Below, in pieces: positions 12,178 through 22,420 of a stretch of 64,000 nt of DNA. The DNA comes from Neurospora crassa OR74A (lineage: Eukaryota > Ascomycota > Sordariomycetes > Sordariales > Sordariaceae), in assembly GCF_000182925.2 (NCBI RefSeq), contig NC_026505.1, positions 6,324,001 through 6,388,000 of the forward strand. Reading direction: 5' to 3'. A model generated the notes under the pieces. The model was given only the letters and a program-made list of their open reading frames with translations. It was not told the origin of the DNA and made no database searches. A program made the position numbers and the translations under genes. Position 1 is the stretch's first letter, and the number at the start of each line of letters is the position of its first letter.

Positions 12178-15100
12178 TTTGAAGGTTGTTTGGGTTGGAT
12201 AGATAAAGAAAAAGGAGTTATGATTGTTGTGGTTGTGGTTGTAGGTAGAGAAGATATGCACGTTGTGCTTGTTGTGCTTGTTGCAGGTTTGATGTCTGCA
12301 GAGATACTACTGATGATGCTGCTACTGCTGCTGCTGCTGCTGCGTTGTAGTATGATGATGGTAATGGTGGTAGTACCGCAAATGGCCGGATCATCGGACG
12401 TGTGTGCTGTTTTCTTCTTGAAAGCGACCGGAGGTGAACGAGGTGCCTCGGTGGTTTTGTCCGTCCCTTTTTTTTGCTTTCCGACAGTGGTGTAGCTCTG
12501 ACGTATTGGTGAGGCAAGACTCGAGGATAGCTTGGGATAGCTTGAGGATAGCTGTTTTGGTGTTGTGCCTGTTGTTGTTGTTTGTTGTCCGACGAGTCGT
12601 GCGTGCTTGGTTCGCCCGATTCCGTGCGTTCTCTTTCGCCCCAACCGTTCAAGAAAAGTTGAAGAAATAAGGGGTAGTGATGGATGATCGACAGTATATG
12701 ATGCGTTACTGATCGGCGGTGGTATGCCGGTGTGGAAGGACGCGCGTGCACGAAAACCTGTGTCGAGTTTTATGTCGAGTTGGAGGGTCCAACAAAAGTT
12801 GAAGAGGCGAATGGGCCTGTTTTTATACAACTTCTTCTTCGGAAGCGACTGTCAATTTCGTCGGGCAGCGACTGAGCAACCAGATGCTGGCGACTGCTGC
12901 TTGTTGTGCTGTGCTGATGGTGTGGTCGGTGTGTGTGTGTGTGTGGTTCGCTTCGACTCGAACCTCCACTTCAATGCGCTTCGGTTCGCCTGGTTGGGTG
13001 GTACAGGAGCTTCGCGGTTTATAATGGAAATTCCGTCAAGCTGTCGCCACCCTTCTTTTTCTGGAACCCACAATCTTTTTTGGAAGGTCTGGAGGGGCTC
13101 AGAAGCAAATTGGGAGATTTCGTTCGATTCGGATGGAGAGTGGTTATGTACTGGGAATTGGATGTATGTCGGTAAAAGAGATTCCCTCGAGTGCCCTGAT
13201 TAGGTCTGGATGGTGGTGGGGCCCTATGATGTTGGATGTGTGGTATTGCGACTGTGACCTCGACGGTGCCTGTTGCTTCTGTTGTTCTAGAGGTACCCAA
13301 CTTGTATATGTAGAGTTATTTGCTCTCAGGTCAGTGGACGATATTACGTTGGGAGGGAGGAATGGAAGAGAGGGAAAACGATGAGGTGATGTGAATTTGG
13401 GCAGCCGTGGGGATTAATATGTACTTGTTCAAGTACCCTTCGGAACACACTCCATGCCACTTACCCTGTCTCTACTAGTCCTACGCTACTTATTTGCACG
13501 AATCACAGAGTCTCAGTTTAGTCTACGCTACAAAAAGACGGAATGCTCCAGAGGCCAGCCCCTTGACCTTGTTTTCTAGTGCAAAAAAGCTTACTTACCG
13601 GGCCGGAAGGGGAGACGGTAGGCGGCGGGAAATACAATCGTTGATGAGGAGACAGACGAAGACTTGGTTGCTTCCTTGGACCCGGGGCCTGCCATGCCCA
13701 TCAATAGCGTTGGATCTTTGGCTTTTCTGGCCAATAGCCAGCCGTTTGGGATGGACATGGCCCCTGGGGCTAATGTACCTCCTCGTACCTACATTGGCCT
13801 GGTGTTGCCTGGTGGCGGGCGGACGGGGGGAAGGCATTCCCAGCTTCAAGTTTGAGCAAGATTGATGCCGTTCGAGGCGAAGACCTGTCTCGCGATTTCG
13901 GAAGCAGCCATGGAAGGAATGTATGGAAAACGAGTGATGAGCATTCGATGTGAGATCCAAAGAAGAATGTCTCGGACTCATGCCCGTTCGTCTATTCTCA
14001 AATTGCACATCACCGTCCTCGGTACGTCCCCAGAAGGAGGACTGCGAGGAGATCGCGGAGTTGTTAGGGCAAATGGCGCGAAGGAAGCTTCGCTACCCCA
14101 CCTGGCAAGTCGACTCCACAGTGTCCCAAATAGCACCTGCACAAGTCTGCTTCCCACATCCACTTTCACCTCACACCGCTCACCATCCAGCGCCCAACCC
14201 CGCCATTGCGGTGTTCATTTTTTTTGCCTTCTCCTGCAAAAAAGAAGGTGAGCAGCATAAGTGCCGTTTCACATCCAATACGAGTCGGAGTTTCTATGGG
14301 GAGGGGGAGGGGGATGATAAGAAGCCGAGGTGAAGACAGAAAACGTAAAAAGTAGAGGTGAGGACGGGACGGGAAGCTTCAGCTCAACGTCCAAACAAGC
14401 TTTTGTGTCAAGCAGAAGGATGAAATGAAATCAAGAAAAAGAGTGCGGTCAATTTTCAGCGTTGACAGCAAGTGGAAGAGATGAACATGTGTGAAGGAGA
14501 AGGACCAATGCACTGGGTACTCCGGACGGGACTGGGGTCGGTGTCCAATGGACAGTGGATCCTAACAATTATTTTGGGGGCCTGGATGCCGTTGTCCGCC
14601 CTGCCGCCTTCTGAGGATGCGGCCTTGGATGGTTGACACTTTCTTGGAAGGGGGGATGGGTTCTTCCTTGTTCCTCCGTCTTCAACGCATCTTCAGCTCT
14701 TCACACAACCAGGCATCAAACTGCATCCGGTCTACGGACAGCCAAGGATTCACCACCACGTCGACGTTGTCCTCTTTGTTGCCTACGGTTTGCCGCGTAC
14801 ATGATGTTGATGTCGTGGTGAACAACACTCGAGACATGGAAGCCAGGGGACACCATGGTGGTAAGTCACAGTACTTGGCAGTGACCTGACAGCTCTCCAG
14901 GGGTATTCGATATCAGAGAGACGGGATATGAAAAAAAAGAAATCCTTCTTTTACGACTCATCTTCACATGGTCACAGTCAGTGATATGAGGTTGCAATTC
15001 GGGCGCTGAGATTATCACCTTTTTGGGGAGATTACAGCCGTCGGTTGGGCGAATTGGGCAGACCCAAATAGCAACGGGAATTAAAAAAGCAGGAAACAAC

Positions 15101-15239
15101 CACGACAGCGCGACGATATCTTCAGGTTGGCGCAGTGTGGCTGTCGAATGCTACTTTGGCGGTGCCTAAAGAATTCAAGCGCCGACGTTCGTGGACTTGG
15201 AGTGGCTGGGCTGGATGAAGCCTGTCAAGCCCAATCTGA
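12178..15239. other. Intergenic region with repeats, no supported gene
   Basis: The left 650 bp is the probable 5' flank of the gene ending at 11581. It carries GTTGTGGTTGTG repeats (about 12220-12285) and a GCTGCT trinucleotide run (about 12318-12347) that creates spurious Gln/Ala/Leu-rich frames in several readings. A GT run lies near 12930-12945. From 13400 to 15239 I see no reading frame with coding character, except a short open piece (15185-15240, plus) that may belong to the relic to its right. Confidence 0.5.
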
Positions 15240-15584
15240 TACTGCAGTGATAACGAAACTGTCGTCAGCTTCATCCAGCCTGAATGGATGGCCGATGCCA
15301 TGGTTGGTTCGGATCTCTATACCAAGTTGGGACCAAAGGCGCAGACTATCGTCGGCTGGGGCCGAAGCTATTTCAATATCACCGCAGCAACCTAACTGCT
15401 ATCTCGCTGCCACAAGCCATCCGCTCCGCTAGATCGAGGCTGAGGACAACTCGGGATTTCTGATGTCAGCTGTGGCAGGGCATTCGTTATCTCGCTGGCG
15501 CTGTCGCTGAGCTGGCGCTGAGAAGACGCCATCAACCGCTATGTCTGTTCAGTCAATGGCTACGATGCGAACTCGACCAAGTAA
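15240..15584 (+). pseudogene. Relic of an unidentified protein-coding gene
   Basis: One frame reads 51 codons with strong C-ending codon bias (segments include ETVVSFIQPEWMADAM and QTIVGWGRSYFNIT) and meets TAA at 15393. The same frame meets two more TGA codons and then resumes with RYVCSVNGYDANSTK before a final TAA at 15582-15584, which looks like an authentic C-terminus. Just upstream (15185-15240) a peptide LEWLGWMKPVKPN is readable in a different frame. A CTGATACTGCAG sequence at about 15235-15246 could instead be an intron end. I read it as a decayed gene, but unrecognised introns could explain some of the stops. The family is unknown to me. Confidence 0.45.
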
Positions 15585-15599
15585 ATTGTTTACGTGTAC

Positions 15600-16750
15600 C
15601 GTGAAGGAATCCTTTGAAACTATCCGCCAACACCTGGCACCAAGAAGTAGTGATGAGGGGTAACAAAAGGTACTTCACGATACCTCTACTGCCTTCCAAC
15701 GGGACGTCAACCGAAGGACAAGAGAAGAGATCCCGGCCGGCGGGGTAATTGGACGACTTTTTGTTCTCATGGTCCAATTTCCCCTCTTTCTCAATTCGAT
15801 ATGAAGCGGGCAGCAACGGGACAAGGAAGCAAGAACGACTGCAGTGTGCAAGTAGTGTACACCCGGGTTTGGATGACGTCGGGAAGGCGGTTGCCCGCAC
15901 TCTCTTGCCGTTGAATGGTGACACTGACACTCGGTCCACACTGGTCTAGATTTTGTGATCGGCTTGTCGGTTACTGTGCACTTGCTTTTTTCTTCCCTCT
16001 TCTCCTCGCCAATCTTCTTCTTTGCAACGCTGACAAGAAAAGGTGTGCTTGCCGTCTCCCGTCGTATTGTCGACAGCGTTGCAAGATCGGCCACCATGAC
16101 GATAAACGGTATCATACCGTATCCTCCCCCAGCTGAATGTTACCGCCATCTCGACATTCTGGTCAAAATGCCATTTCGTTGATTCCCTTTTCTTTGGTCC
16201 TCCAAGACAGACTGTCGGATGCCAGCATTGATGTGACCATCATCCTTTTGCCCGCGCTGGAACGATGCACCAAACACACGGGCGACAAACCGAAAGGTGT
16301 CAAGTTACCACATGCCTGACGTATACTAACAATTACTCACATAATTACTCACAGAAGCTGTTAGTACAGCATGGCATCGGCGATCGAGTTCTAGTTCTTT
16401 TGTCTGATCGACGGCTGGACACCCTCACACATCTGCCACTTACCACATAAGGCAAATACCGAGGACGATCCTATTCCCAAGAAAAAAAAAAGGATTGAGA
16501 AATTTTCGGTGTTTGTACCTGCAGAGTGCGGCGGACTGTCTCCGAGCAAAAGTCACCCTTCAAACGGCATTTTCTCTTCTGGCACTCAACGTCATCCTGC
16601 GCCCGCTTTTCCAAACCTGGACATCCTCGATGCGATCAAGTGATGCTGACCGGCCAATGACTTGTCACATCTCGTTACCTCATTCACCCACCCTGACACC
16701 GCCAGTGACGACGTCGGTCGGCATGAGGCATCAAACCCGTTGACCCTGTT
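15600..16750. other. Intergenic region between two gene relics
   Basis: No supported gene. The frames present (for example minus 15675-16115) lack motif content and codon bias. Confidence 0.45.
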
Positions 16751-16753
16751 ACC

Positions 16754-17826
16754 TCACACCCACGACCCTTGGACCCCCAATACCAGTGCTCCAACCCCCA
16801 TGCAGTCCCTAACCTTCTCCCAATCCCTACACGTGTGCGTCGTCCACGTGTTGCCCGCCATCAACGGTCACCTTTCATTTCATTTTCAGAACAAGGCACT
16901 AGTACCCGTTGAGCACTCCAATGGCTCTCGAAAGCCTTCGATGCAGTGTCTTGGGTGGTTTGCTTCTTCTTCTTGGGAGGTCTGGGAGTGTGAGTGTTGG
17001 AAACGGTCTTGAGCTTGGGAGTGAGCAGAATGGATGGATACGAGTTTGCGGAGCTTTCTGAGGCTGTGGAGGTTGTGCAAGACCACGAGCTGGATCACGT
17101 AGGATTGGGGGTTTCCGGAGCGGTGGCTGGTCTTGTTGAGGAGTTTGGCGGCGGAAAAAAAACGTTGCAAAGGGAGATGGACATGTCTGCGAGTGTTGAT
17201 GTGTTCTGATTTTGGATACTGCATTTTGTCTCAGGGGATGGGAGTATTGTGGAAGGGGTGCGAAAGGAAAGGCCTGTCACTGCTGTACAGGGTTTCCCAC
17301 TTGGCGTTGACCTCACCGAAAGGAGAAGGGCTTTGGTATTTGGTCCTGTCGAGGTGTACGTTGCCGAGGGAAACGACCGTCTCTTTGAGATTTATATCGT
17401 CGGCGGGAGCTAGTGTATCCTGCCAGTCGTTCAAGTGACGGGGTGAAGACAATGTGAAAGGGTGACAGACAGTACATCGGGTTAGGAATGCATCACCCTG
17501 AGCACCGGGTTGATCATTTTAAATCAACTGATTGCCTACAAGCTGATGAGTGTCGCGTTCAAAACTAGAGAAAGCCAAAGCCATGTTGACACATTTCCAC
17601 TTCTTGGTGGCTCACTGAGCAGCGAGTTGCCGTCTTCTTCGACTTTTTGATGGAGGAGGTGCTCCTCGCCCGAGGCTCCAGTTGTGCTTTTCCCAGTCGT
17701 GATGCTTGGTCTGAGGTCGGTATAAGGGCTCTCAAGCGAGACACTCAACAGTCGAGAAGAACATTCGTTTTTGTCAAGTCGATTTCTCAGCAAGCGAGCA
17801 TCCATACATGATCCCGCCAAGAGCAT
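16754..17826 (-). pseudogene. Decayed UstYa-like (DUF3328) oxidase gene
   Basis: The minus strand carries, in family order, the parts of a UstYa/DUF3328 protein. First is an N-terminal segment with DGNSLLSEPPRSG followed by a hydrophobic helix (STWLWLSLVLNATLISL, about 17536-17590). Next is the conserved stretch INLKETVVSLGNVH to EVNAKWETLY (about 17280-17430). The first metal-site motif appears as HNLHS (17078-17064; family form HxxHC), the second as HPRHC (16959-16945) followed by REPLEC. A terminal THTCRDWEKV (about 16800-16850) ends at TGA 16756-16754. Breaks: the first motif has Ser for Cys; a frame change lies near the T8 run at about 17150-17160; three TGA codons (16889, 16883 and 16871) interrupt the frame between motif 2 and the C-terminus. 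UstYa-type enzymes are membrane-anchored and modify fungal peptide or other secondary metabolites. Intron borders are not all resolved. Confidence 0.7.
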
Positions 17827-18371
17827 TCATTTATCGTCATCACCCGAGTTCTTCTGGAGTCGGACATTCATGCAGCCGCTAAGCTGTGCAGAAGGATAGT
17901 CCCACTCGAACGACTTACAGGGCATAGGTCGACCTCTGAAAATACCCATGATGTGTTTACACGGACATGATCAAATCCAATGGGTGGACATGGGAACAGA
18001 TGGACTTTCTATTGACGACGATTGTCGTTTCTTATATATCTTACTCTCGCTATGTCTCACCATTCTTCTTCAACTCCATGCACTTTCGATTCTGATGCTC
18101 TCATCCACATGTTTCTTCCCATCAATTCCATCGTCCTAATGGTCAGGCGCTTCTCAAATCGGCTAATCAGTTGTGTATGAGGTATCGTGGTCAATTTTCC
18201 ATTCCCGATCATACCCCCTTCTCAGATGCATAATCCCTTCGTTGATTCATCCATCTACCCTGCCATCCTCGTTCCTTCATTCCTCCATTCACCTTCTTGT
18301 CCTTGCCATTCTTCCACCCCTGATGCTCAACCCCATAGGCTCAGTGCCTCCACCGCTCCTCACTTAGTACC
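17827..18371. other. Spacer between the repeat protein and the UstYa relic
   Basis: About 545 bp separating two minus-strand units. It would hold the terminator of the repeat-protein gene and the promoter of the UstYa-like gene. Nothing else coding is visible. Confidence 0.5.
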
Positions 18372-18776
18372 CTACTCATCCTCAAGATCCGTGTCCTCAT
18401 CCGTAGGCTTGTTGCCAGGCTTGCTAGGAACAGGCTTGCTGGGAACCGTGGGAATAGGCTTGCTGGGGACGGTAGGGATAGGCTCGCCAAAGGTGTGGAA
18501 GGGGACGAGACCATCAAAGTCGAACTCCTCGGGCTTGTTGCCATTGCCGGGCTTGCTGGGGACGGGCTTGCTAGGAACCGTGGGGATGGGCTTGCTGGGC
18601 ACGGTAGGAATGGGTTCACCAAATGTGTAAGGGGTGAAGACGTCCTCGTCCTCGGGCTCAGGCTTGTTGCTGGGCTTGGAAGGAACCGGCTTGCTGGGCA
18701 CGGTAGGGATGGGCTTGCTGGGAACCGTGGGAATGGGCTCGCCGAAGGTGGTGGGGAGGGGAATGTTGAAGATCAT
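18372..18776 (-). CDS. Protein of three tandem Pro/Lys-rich repeats, unknown function
   Basis: A 134-residue ORF from an ATG in good context (CATCAAA before ATG). After nine residues the whole protein is three tandem units (about residues 10-50, 51-94, 95-134). Each opens with TFGEPIPTVPSKP, continues with IPTVPSKP and VPSKP sub-repeats, and closes with a variable acidic linker (PEDEDVFTPY, EEFDFDGLVPFH, DEDTDLEDE). The repeats are also nearly identical at DNA level, so they are recent or homogenised. There is no signal peptide, membrane segment, cysteine or Lys-Arg site. A TATA-like ATATAAG lies about 160 bp upstream on the minus strand. Function unknown: it might be structural or low-complexity, or a repeat-type precursor peptide given the UstYa-like relic immediately downstream, though the lack of signal peptide and dibasic sites argues against the latter. 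Confidence 0.75.
   Translation of the reverse strand: MIFNIPLPTTFGEPIPTVPSKPIPTVPSKPVPSKPSNKPEPEDEDVFTPYTFGEPIPTVPSKPIPTVPSKPVPSKPGNGNKPEEFDFDGLVPFHTFGEPIPTVPSKPIPTVPSKPVPSKPGNKPTDEDTDLEDE
18400..18760 (-). repeat. Three coding tandem repeats of about 120-132 bp
   Basis: Near-identical DNA units on the minus strand, with internal repeats of the CCCACGGTTCCCAGCAAGCC type, encode the Pro/Lys-rich repeats of the 134-residue protein. The high identity, including many third positions, points to recent duplication or gene conversion. Confidence 0.8.
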
Positions 18777-20946
18777 TTTGATGGTAGAGTGTTGTGTGGT
18801 GGCTAGTCGATGTTGGTTTGGTGGGTTTGGTTGTCAATTGTGAGTTTGGTGGACTGGTAGGAAATGCAAATGGAAGTGGTTGTGATGTGTTGTGCTGGTT
18901 AGGACTTGCTCGGAAGGTGCGTATGGAGTTTGCTTATATGGCTTCACGGAGAAGGGAAAGTGCTATCAACATGGACCTCAGAGGAGGCCTTCCGTCATTA
19001 ACACTGACTGAGGTTGACACTTCATGACGGTGTTGGCGTTTGATGACATTGACTTGTGTTGGTGTTTTTGATTTCAGTGTCTACCAACTGTGCCCGTATG
19101 GAATCGGAAGAACGGGGAATGGAACGAGCTATGTCCGCGACATCACGTCTCCGTTTGGACAATTTCATCAACTGAAGCAATAGGTTCTCTTTGCAATCAC
19201 CGTTGACAAGTCCTCGGCAGCAATACCCATCATGAACCGAGAATAAGCCATCATGACAGCCATTTCCAACTCTACGCAGCACGTTTGTTGGCAAGGGCAA
19301 TCATCCTACGTGCACCAAGAGATCGAAACACCCCCACGCCATCACAATAGACTGCCAATTACACTCCTCACCCCTTCCATCAAACGCAAATTTTTATTTC
19401 TTGTCCAACTTCGCTCTTCTCCCTTCATGGCCTTCACGGATCTCTCACTTCAGCAATTGTTATGAATGAAGTAGGGACCTTCTCGCTGGCCATGTCATTT
19501 GAAAGGCTGGAGACGTTTGCTCCCAGAAAGATGTGCAAAAAAAAGTCACCAACCATTGTTCGAACTCATCACCTCTCCAAACAAGTGGAAAAAAGAAAAA
19601 GGGGCGAAAAAACAACAACCGCTCGTTCAGAGCAATGGTGAACCGTATGAATGTCTCGTTCCTGTCGACTGGAGCGTTCCCAGATACCATATAGGTAGAC
19701 CGGCTACTAGAATGTGAAGACCCCTTTTCGTATCTTGGCACACCGTTCCCGATCCGGACAGGCAATAGGTTTTTTTTTTGTTTTTTGAGTTTTAGAGACT
19801 CAATCGGTAGACCACTGTGCCATCTGACCAAGCGGTTGTTGTTGGAAGGAGTAGCCAACCAGGTCCCTTATATGGCCATTAGGCGGGTTTTGACATCGGA
19901 TGACACGAGGAGGGCTCGGGGGGGCTCGGAGGGGTACAAGTTGGAAGGTACGGAAGCCACTCCTTTCTTTTTCTTCCTCTCTCGTGCCTTACTCCGTCAT
20001 TTCCCCGCAGTTTTGATGCTCGAGATCCCGCTTATTCATGATCGCTTACAGAACTGAAGAAGGCGCGCATCGCACATTTCCAAATCTCGATCGAGCTCGA
20101 GTCCCAGCCCGTCTTCTGAAGCCAAGAGCAACGTCCCACGACAGAGATGCGTCTTCCGCCTCTTCTTCCCCGCAAAATACCTGCTCAATTCTTCCCGAAT
20201 CAGGCGGTACGCAGGTAGGCTTCCCTTGCATTCGACAGCCGACAGGACCGGATCGTCCCGCCAGGTGAGACAAGATCGGAAAAACTTCCAGGACCTATTA
20301 CCACCCCCCACCAGACGCGACGACCCCAGCCGCCAAAGGTCGAAGATGACGGCGGCGACGCCACATTTGCAGGGTATTCCCGCCATTCCGAGCCATCGTG
20401 CAGATCTCCAAGGTCCCGCGGTGAGACATATTACTAGATGGTATCCCCCAGCGACAGGTTCACAGAATTTCCATTACCAAACCGAGTGTTTGGGGAGCGT
20501 GGGTAAGGCGCCGTACGACGTCAGAATTCTTCCGCCTTCTTGTGACAACGTGGGATGGGAAAGTTGAGTAAACATCGTGTCGGGGAGGTGATAGGTTGGG
20601 TGCACATGCTTGGTGGTTTTTCCTTTCACGAGACGATGAGCTGAGGTGAGTTCCCTTCGGAATGGCATATACGGGCTGGGGCTGGCTGGAAGGGAAGATG
20701 GACCGAGGAATGAAGCGACGGCGGACTGCATGTGGAGGACAAATGACGTTCTGGAAGGATGAGCGGCAACCTTGAGGCGCGAAATCACGACGAGAAGTCA
20801 AGCTTCGAACAGGGCCTCTCGGACTTATAAGTCGCCGGCAAGACCCTGAAGAAGGAGAGTCCAGTACACGACATCTCTCAGACTAAATCGCCAGACTTTT
20901 TGAACCCAATCCATACACCAAGATTCGACACACAACGCTTCCCAAG
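18777..20946. other. Divergent intergenic region, 2.2 kb
   Basis: Upstream of both the repeat-protein gene (minus) and the amidinotransferase-like gene (plus). A minus-strand frame at 20036-20386 (116 codons from ATG, opening MAGIPCKCG) is open but has no recognised domain; I did not accept it as a gene. A tRNA-like stem-loop at about 19785-19850 (minus) is treated under findings. Confidence 0.5.
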
Positions 20947-22140
20947 ATGATCCTCAAAAAAGACACAGTGACACCCTCCACCTTGGATTCACCCACCATC
21001 ATCTCAGCCTCCAACGAATACTCCCCCCTCCGCGCCCTCATCATCGGCCGTGCCACCCATTCCCTCTTCCCCTCGGAACCTCCACACATGATCCGCGCAA
21101 CCATGCCCACCCTCCACCACCCCGAATTCCGTCCTCACCACCCCTTTCCAGCAGACATTGTCGCCAAAGCAGACCAAGAACTCGACAACTTTGCGCGCGT
21201 GATGACGGACAGATTCGGCATCAAGGTGTACAGACCCAAAGAAGTGAATTGGGCTAAGGCAAATGAGGGAAAGGGAGGGTATACCGGTGCAATGCCGAGG
21301 GACGGACTGATGGTGGTGGGGAGGACGATGGTCGAGGCGTGTTTTGGTTGGGGCTGTAGGAGGGGTGAGATCGAGCTTGCGTACCATGATGTTCTGGAGG
21401 ATATCATGGAAACGGCTCGGAAAGCAGGCGAGTCAGTGAGGGTGTGTCGTGCTCCCAAGATTGTGGGGGGCGATACGTTGTATGATGGGCTTTTGGATGA
21501 CGACAAGCCTGAAAAAGATGGTGGTGCCAAACAGAACGGAACCATCCCCAGAAGCAGTCAAAACGGCAAACAAACCTCAACACACTGGGCAATCAACAAT
21601 ACCCGCCCAGCCTTTGACTGCGCAGACTTTATGCGCTTCGGCACCGTCCTCATCGGCCAGCTCTCGCACGTCACTAACCCCAAAGGCGTCGACTATCTCC
21701 GCGCCGTGCTGCCCGCCCCGTATACCGTCGAGCTCCTCAACACCACCGATGACCACGCGATGCACATAGATGCGACCATCCTCCCCTTGCGCCAGGGGAC
21801 GTTGATCTACTGCCCCTCGCGTGTCACCGAGGAGGAACTGCGACGGCATGAGGTTTTTAGGGACTGGGATTTGCGGCCGTTGCCGTGGAATCCCGAAGAG
21901 GAGGAGGAAGAGGAGGAGGATGAGGGACCGCCGAGGTACATGTGCTCCAAGTGGTTGGTTCTCAATGCCATGAGTGTGGATGAGAAGACGATTGTGGTGG
22001 AGGAGAGGCAGGAGAGGTTTGCGAGGTGGTTGGAGGAGGAGTTTGGGATGGAAGTGGTGAGGTTGCCGTTTAGACACGTGAATAGCTTGGGGGGATCGTT
22101 TCATTGTGCGACTGTTGATTTGGTTAGAAAGGAGCTTTGA
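20947..22140 (+). CDS. Glycine/inosamine amidinotransferase-like enzyme
   Basis: Single-exon ORF of 397 residues from ATG 20947 (CCCAAG context). It has the layout of arginine:glycine amidinotransferase (AGAT): PAFDCADFMRFG at 221-232 (family FDAADF, with catalytic Asp), MHIDATILPLRQG at 272-284 (catalytic His 273), YMCSKWLVLNAM at 331-342, and SLGGSFHCATVD at 380-391 with the nucleophilic Cys at about 387. Those motifs make an active transferase or hydrolase plausible. AGAT makes guanidinoacetate from arginine and glycine in animals; relatives amidinate inosamines or act on other guanidino compounds. Fungi do not have the usual creatine pathway, so the substrate here is unknown. A run of acidic residues (about 317-327) sits in a loop absent from animal AGAT. 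The gene converges on the permease at 22421, which might import a substrate, but that is only a positional suggestion. Confidence 0.85.
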   Translation: MILKKDTVTPSTLDSPTIISASNEYSPLRALIIGRATHSLFPSEPPHMIRATMPTLHHPEFRPHHPFPADIVAKADQELDNFARVMTDRFGIKVYRPKEVNWAKANEGKGGYTGAMPRDGLMVVGRTMVEACFGWGCRRGEIELAYHDVLEDIMETARKAGESVRVCRAPKIVGGDTLYDGLLDDDKPEKDGGAKQNGTIPRSSQNGKQTSTHWAINNTRPAFDCADFMRFGTVLIGQLSHVTNPKGVDYLRAVLPAPYTVELLNTTDDHAMHIDATILPLRQGTLIYCPSRVTEEELRRHEVFRDWDLRPLPWNPEEEEEEEEDEGPPRYMCSKWLVLNAMSVDEKTIVVEERQERFARWLEEEFGMEVVRLPFRHVNSLGGSFHCATVDLVRKEL

Positions 22141-22420
22141 GGTGGAAGTAGGAGGAGGGACTGATGATGTGGACGGTCATGTGAAAACAGATTGAATGCT
22201 ATTTGCTTGTTTGATGTTCTTTCCTATAAGGGCATGCTATTAGACGGTCTCCTCGTGCTCGTCCATGTTCGGTACTGGTGCTTGCTCGATGAGCGCTATG
22301 TGTCAACTCCGAAAAGGACCACATTTGTAGCAGTGTCATGGAACTTGACACTTGATGATATACCCGGATGGAATGAGGAGGTGCTGTATTGATATTGTAC
22401 CACGCTTCGAGCCCAATTGA

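Noticed and set aside
12174-12830. Two overlapping minus-strand frames of about 180-220 codons rich in Gln, Ser and Thr
   Set aside because: Driven by trinucleotide repeats upstream of the hypothetical gene; no motif, no stable codon bias. More likely leader or promoter.
20036-20386. 116-codon minus-strand ORF from ATG
   Set aside because: Reads plausibly but lacks codon bias, homology I can recognise, or promoter features; left unannotated pending transcript data.
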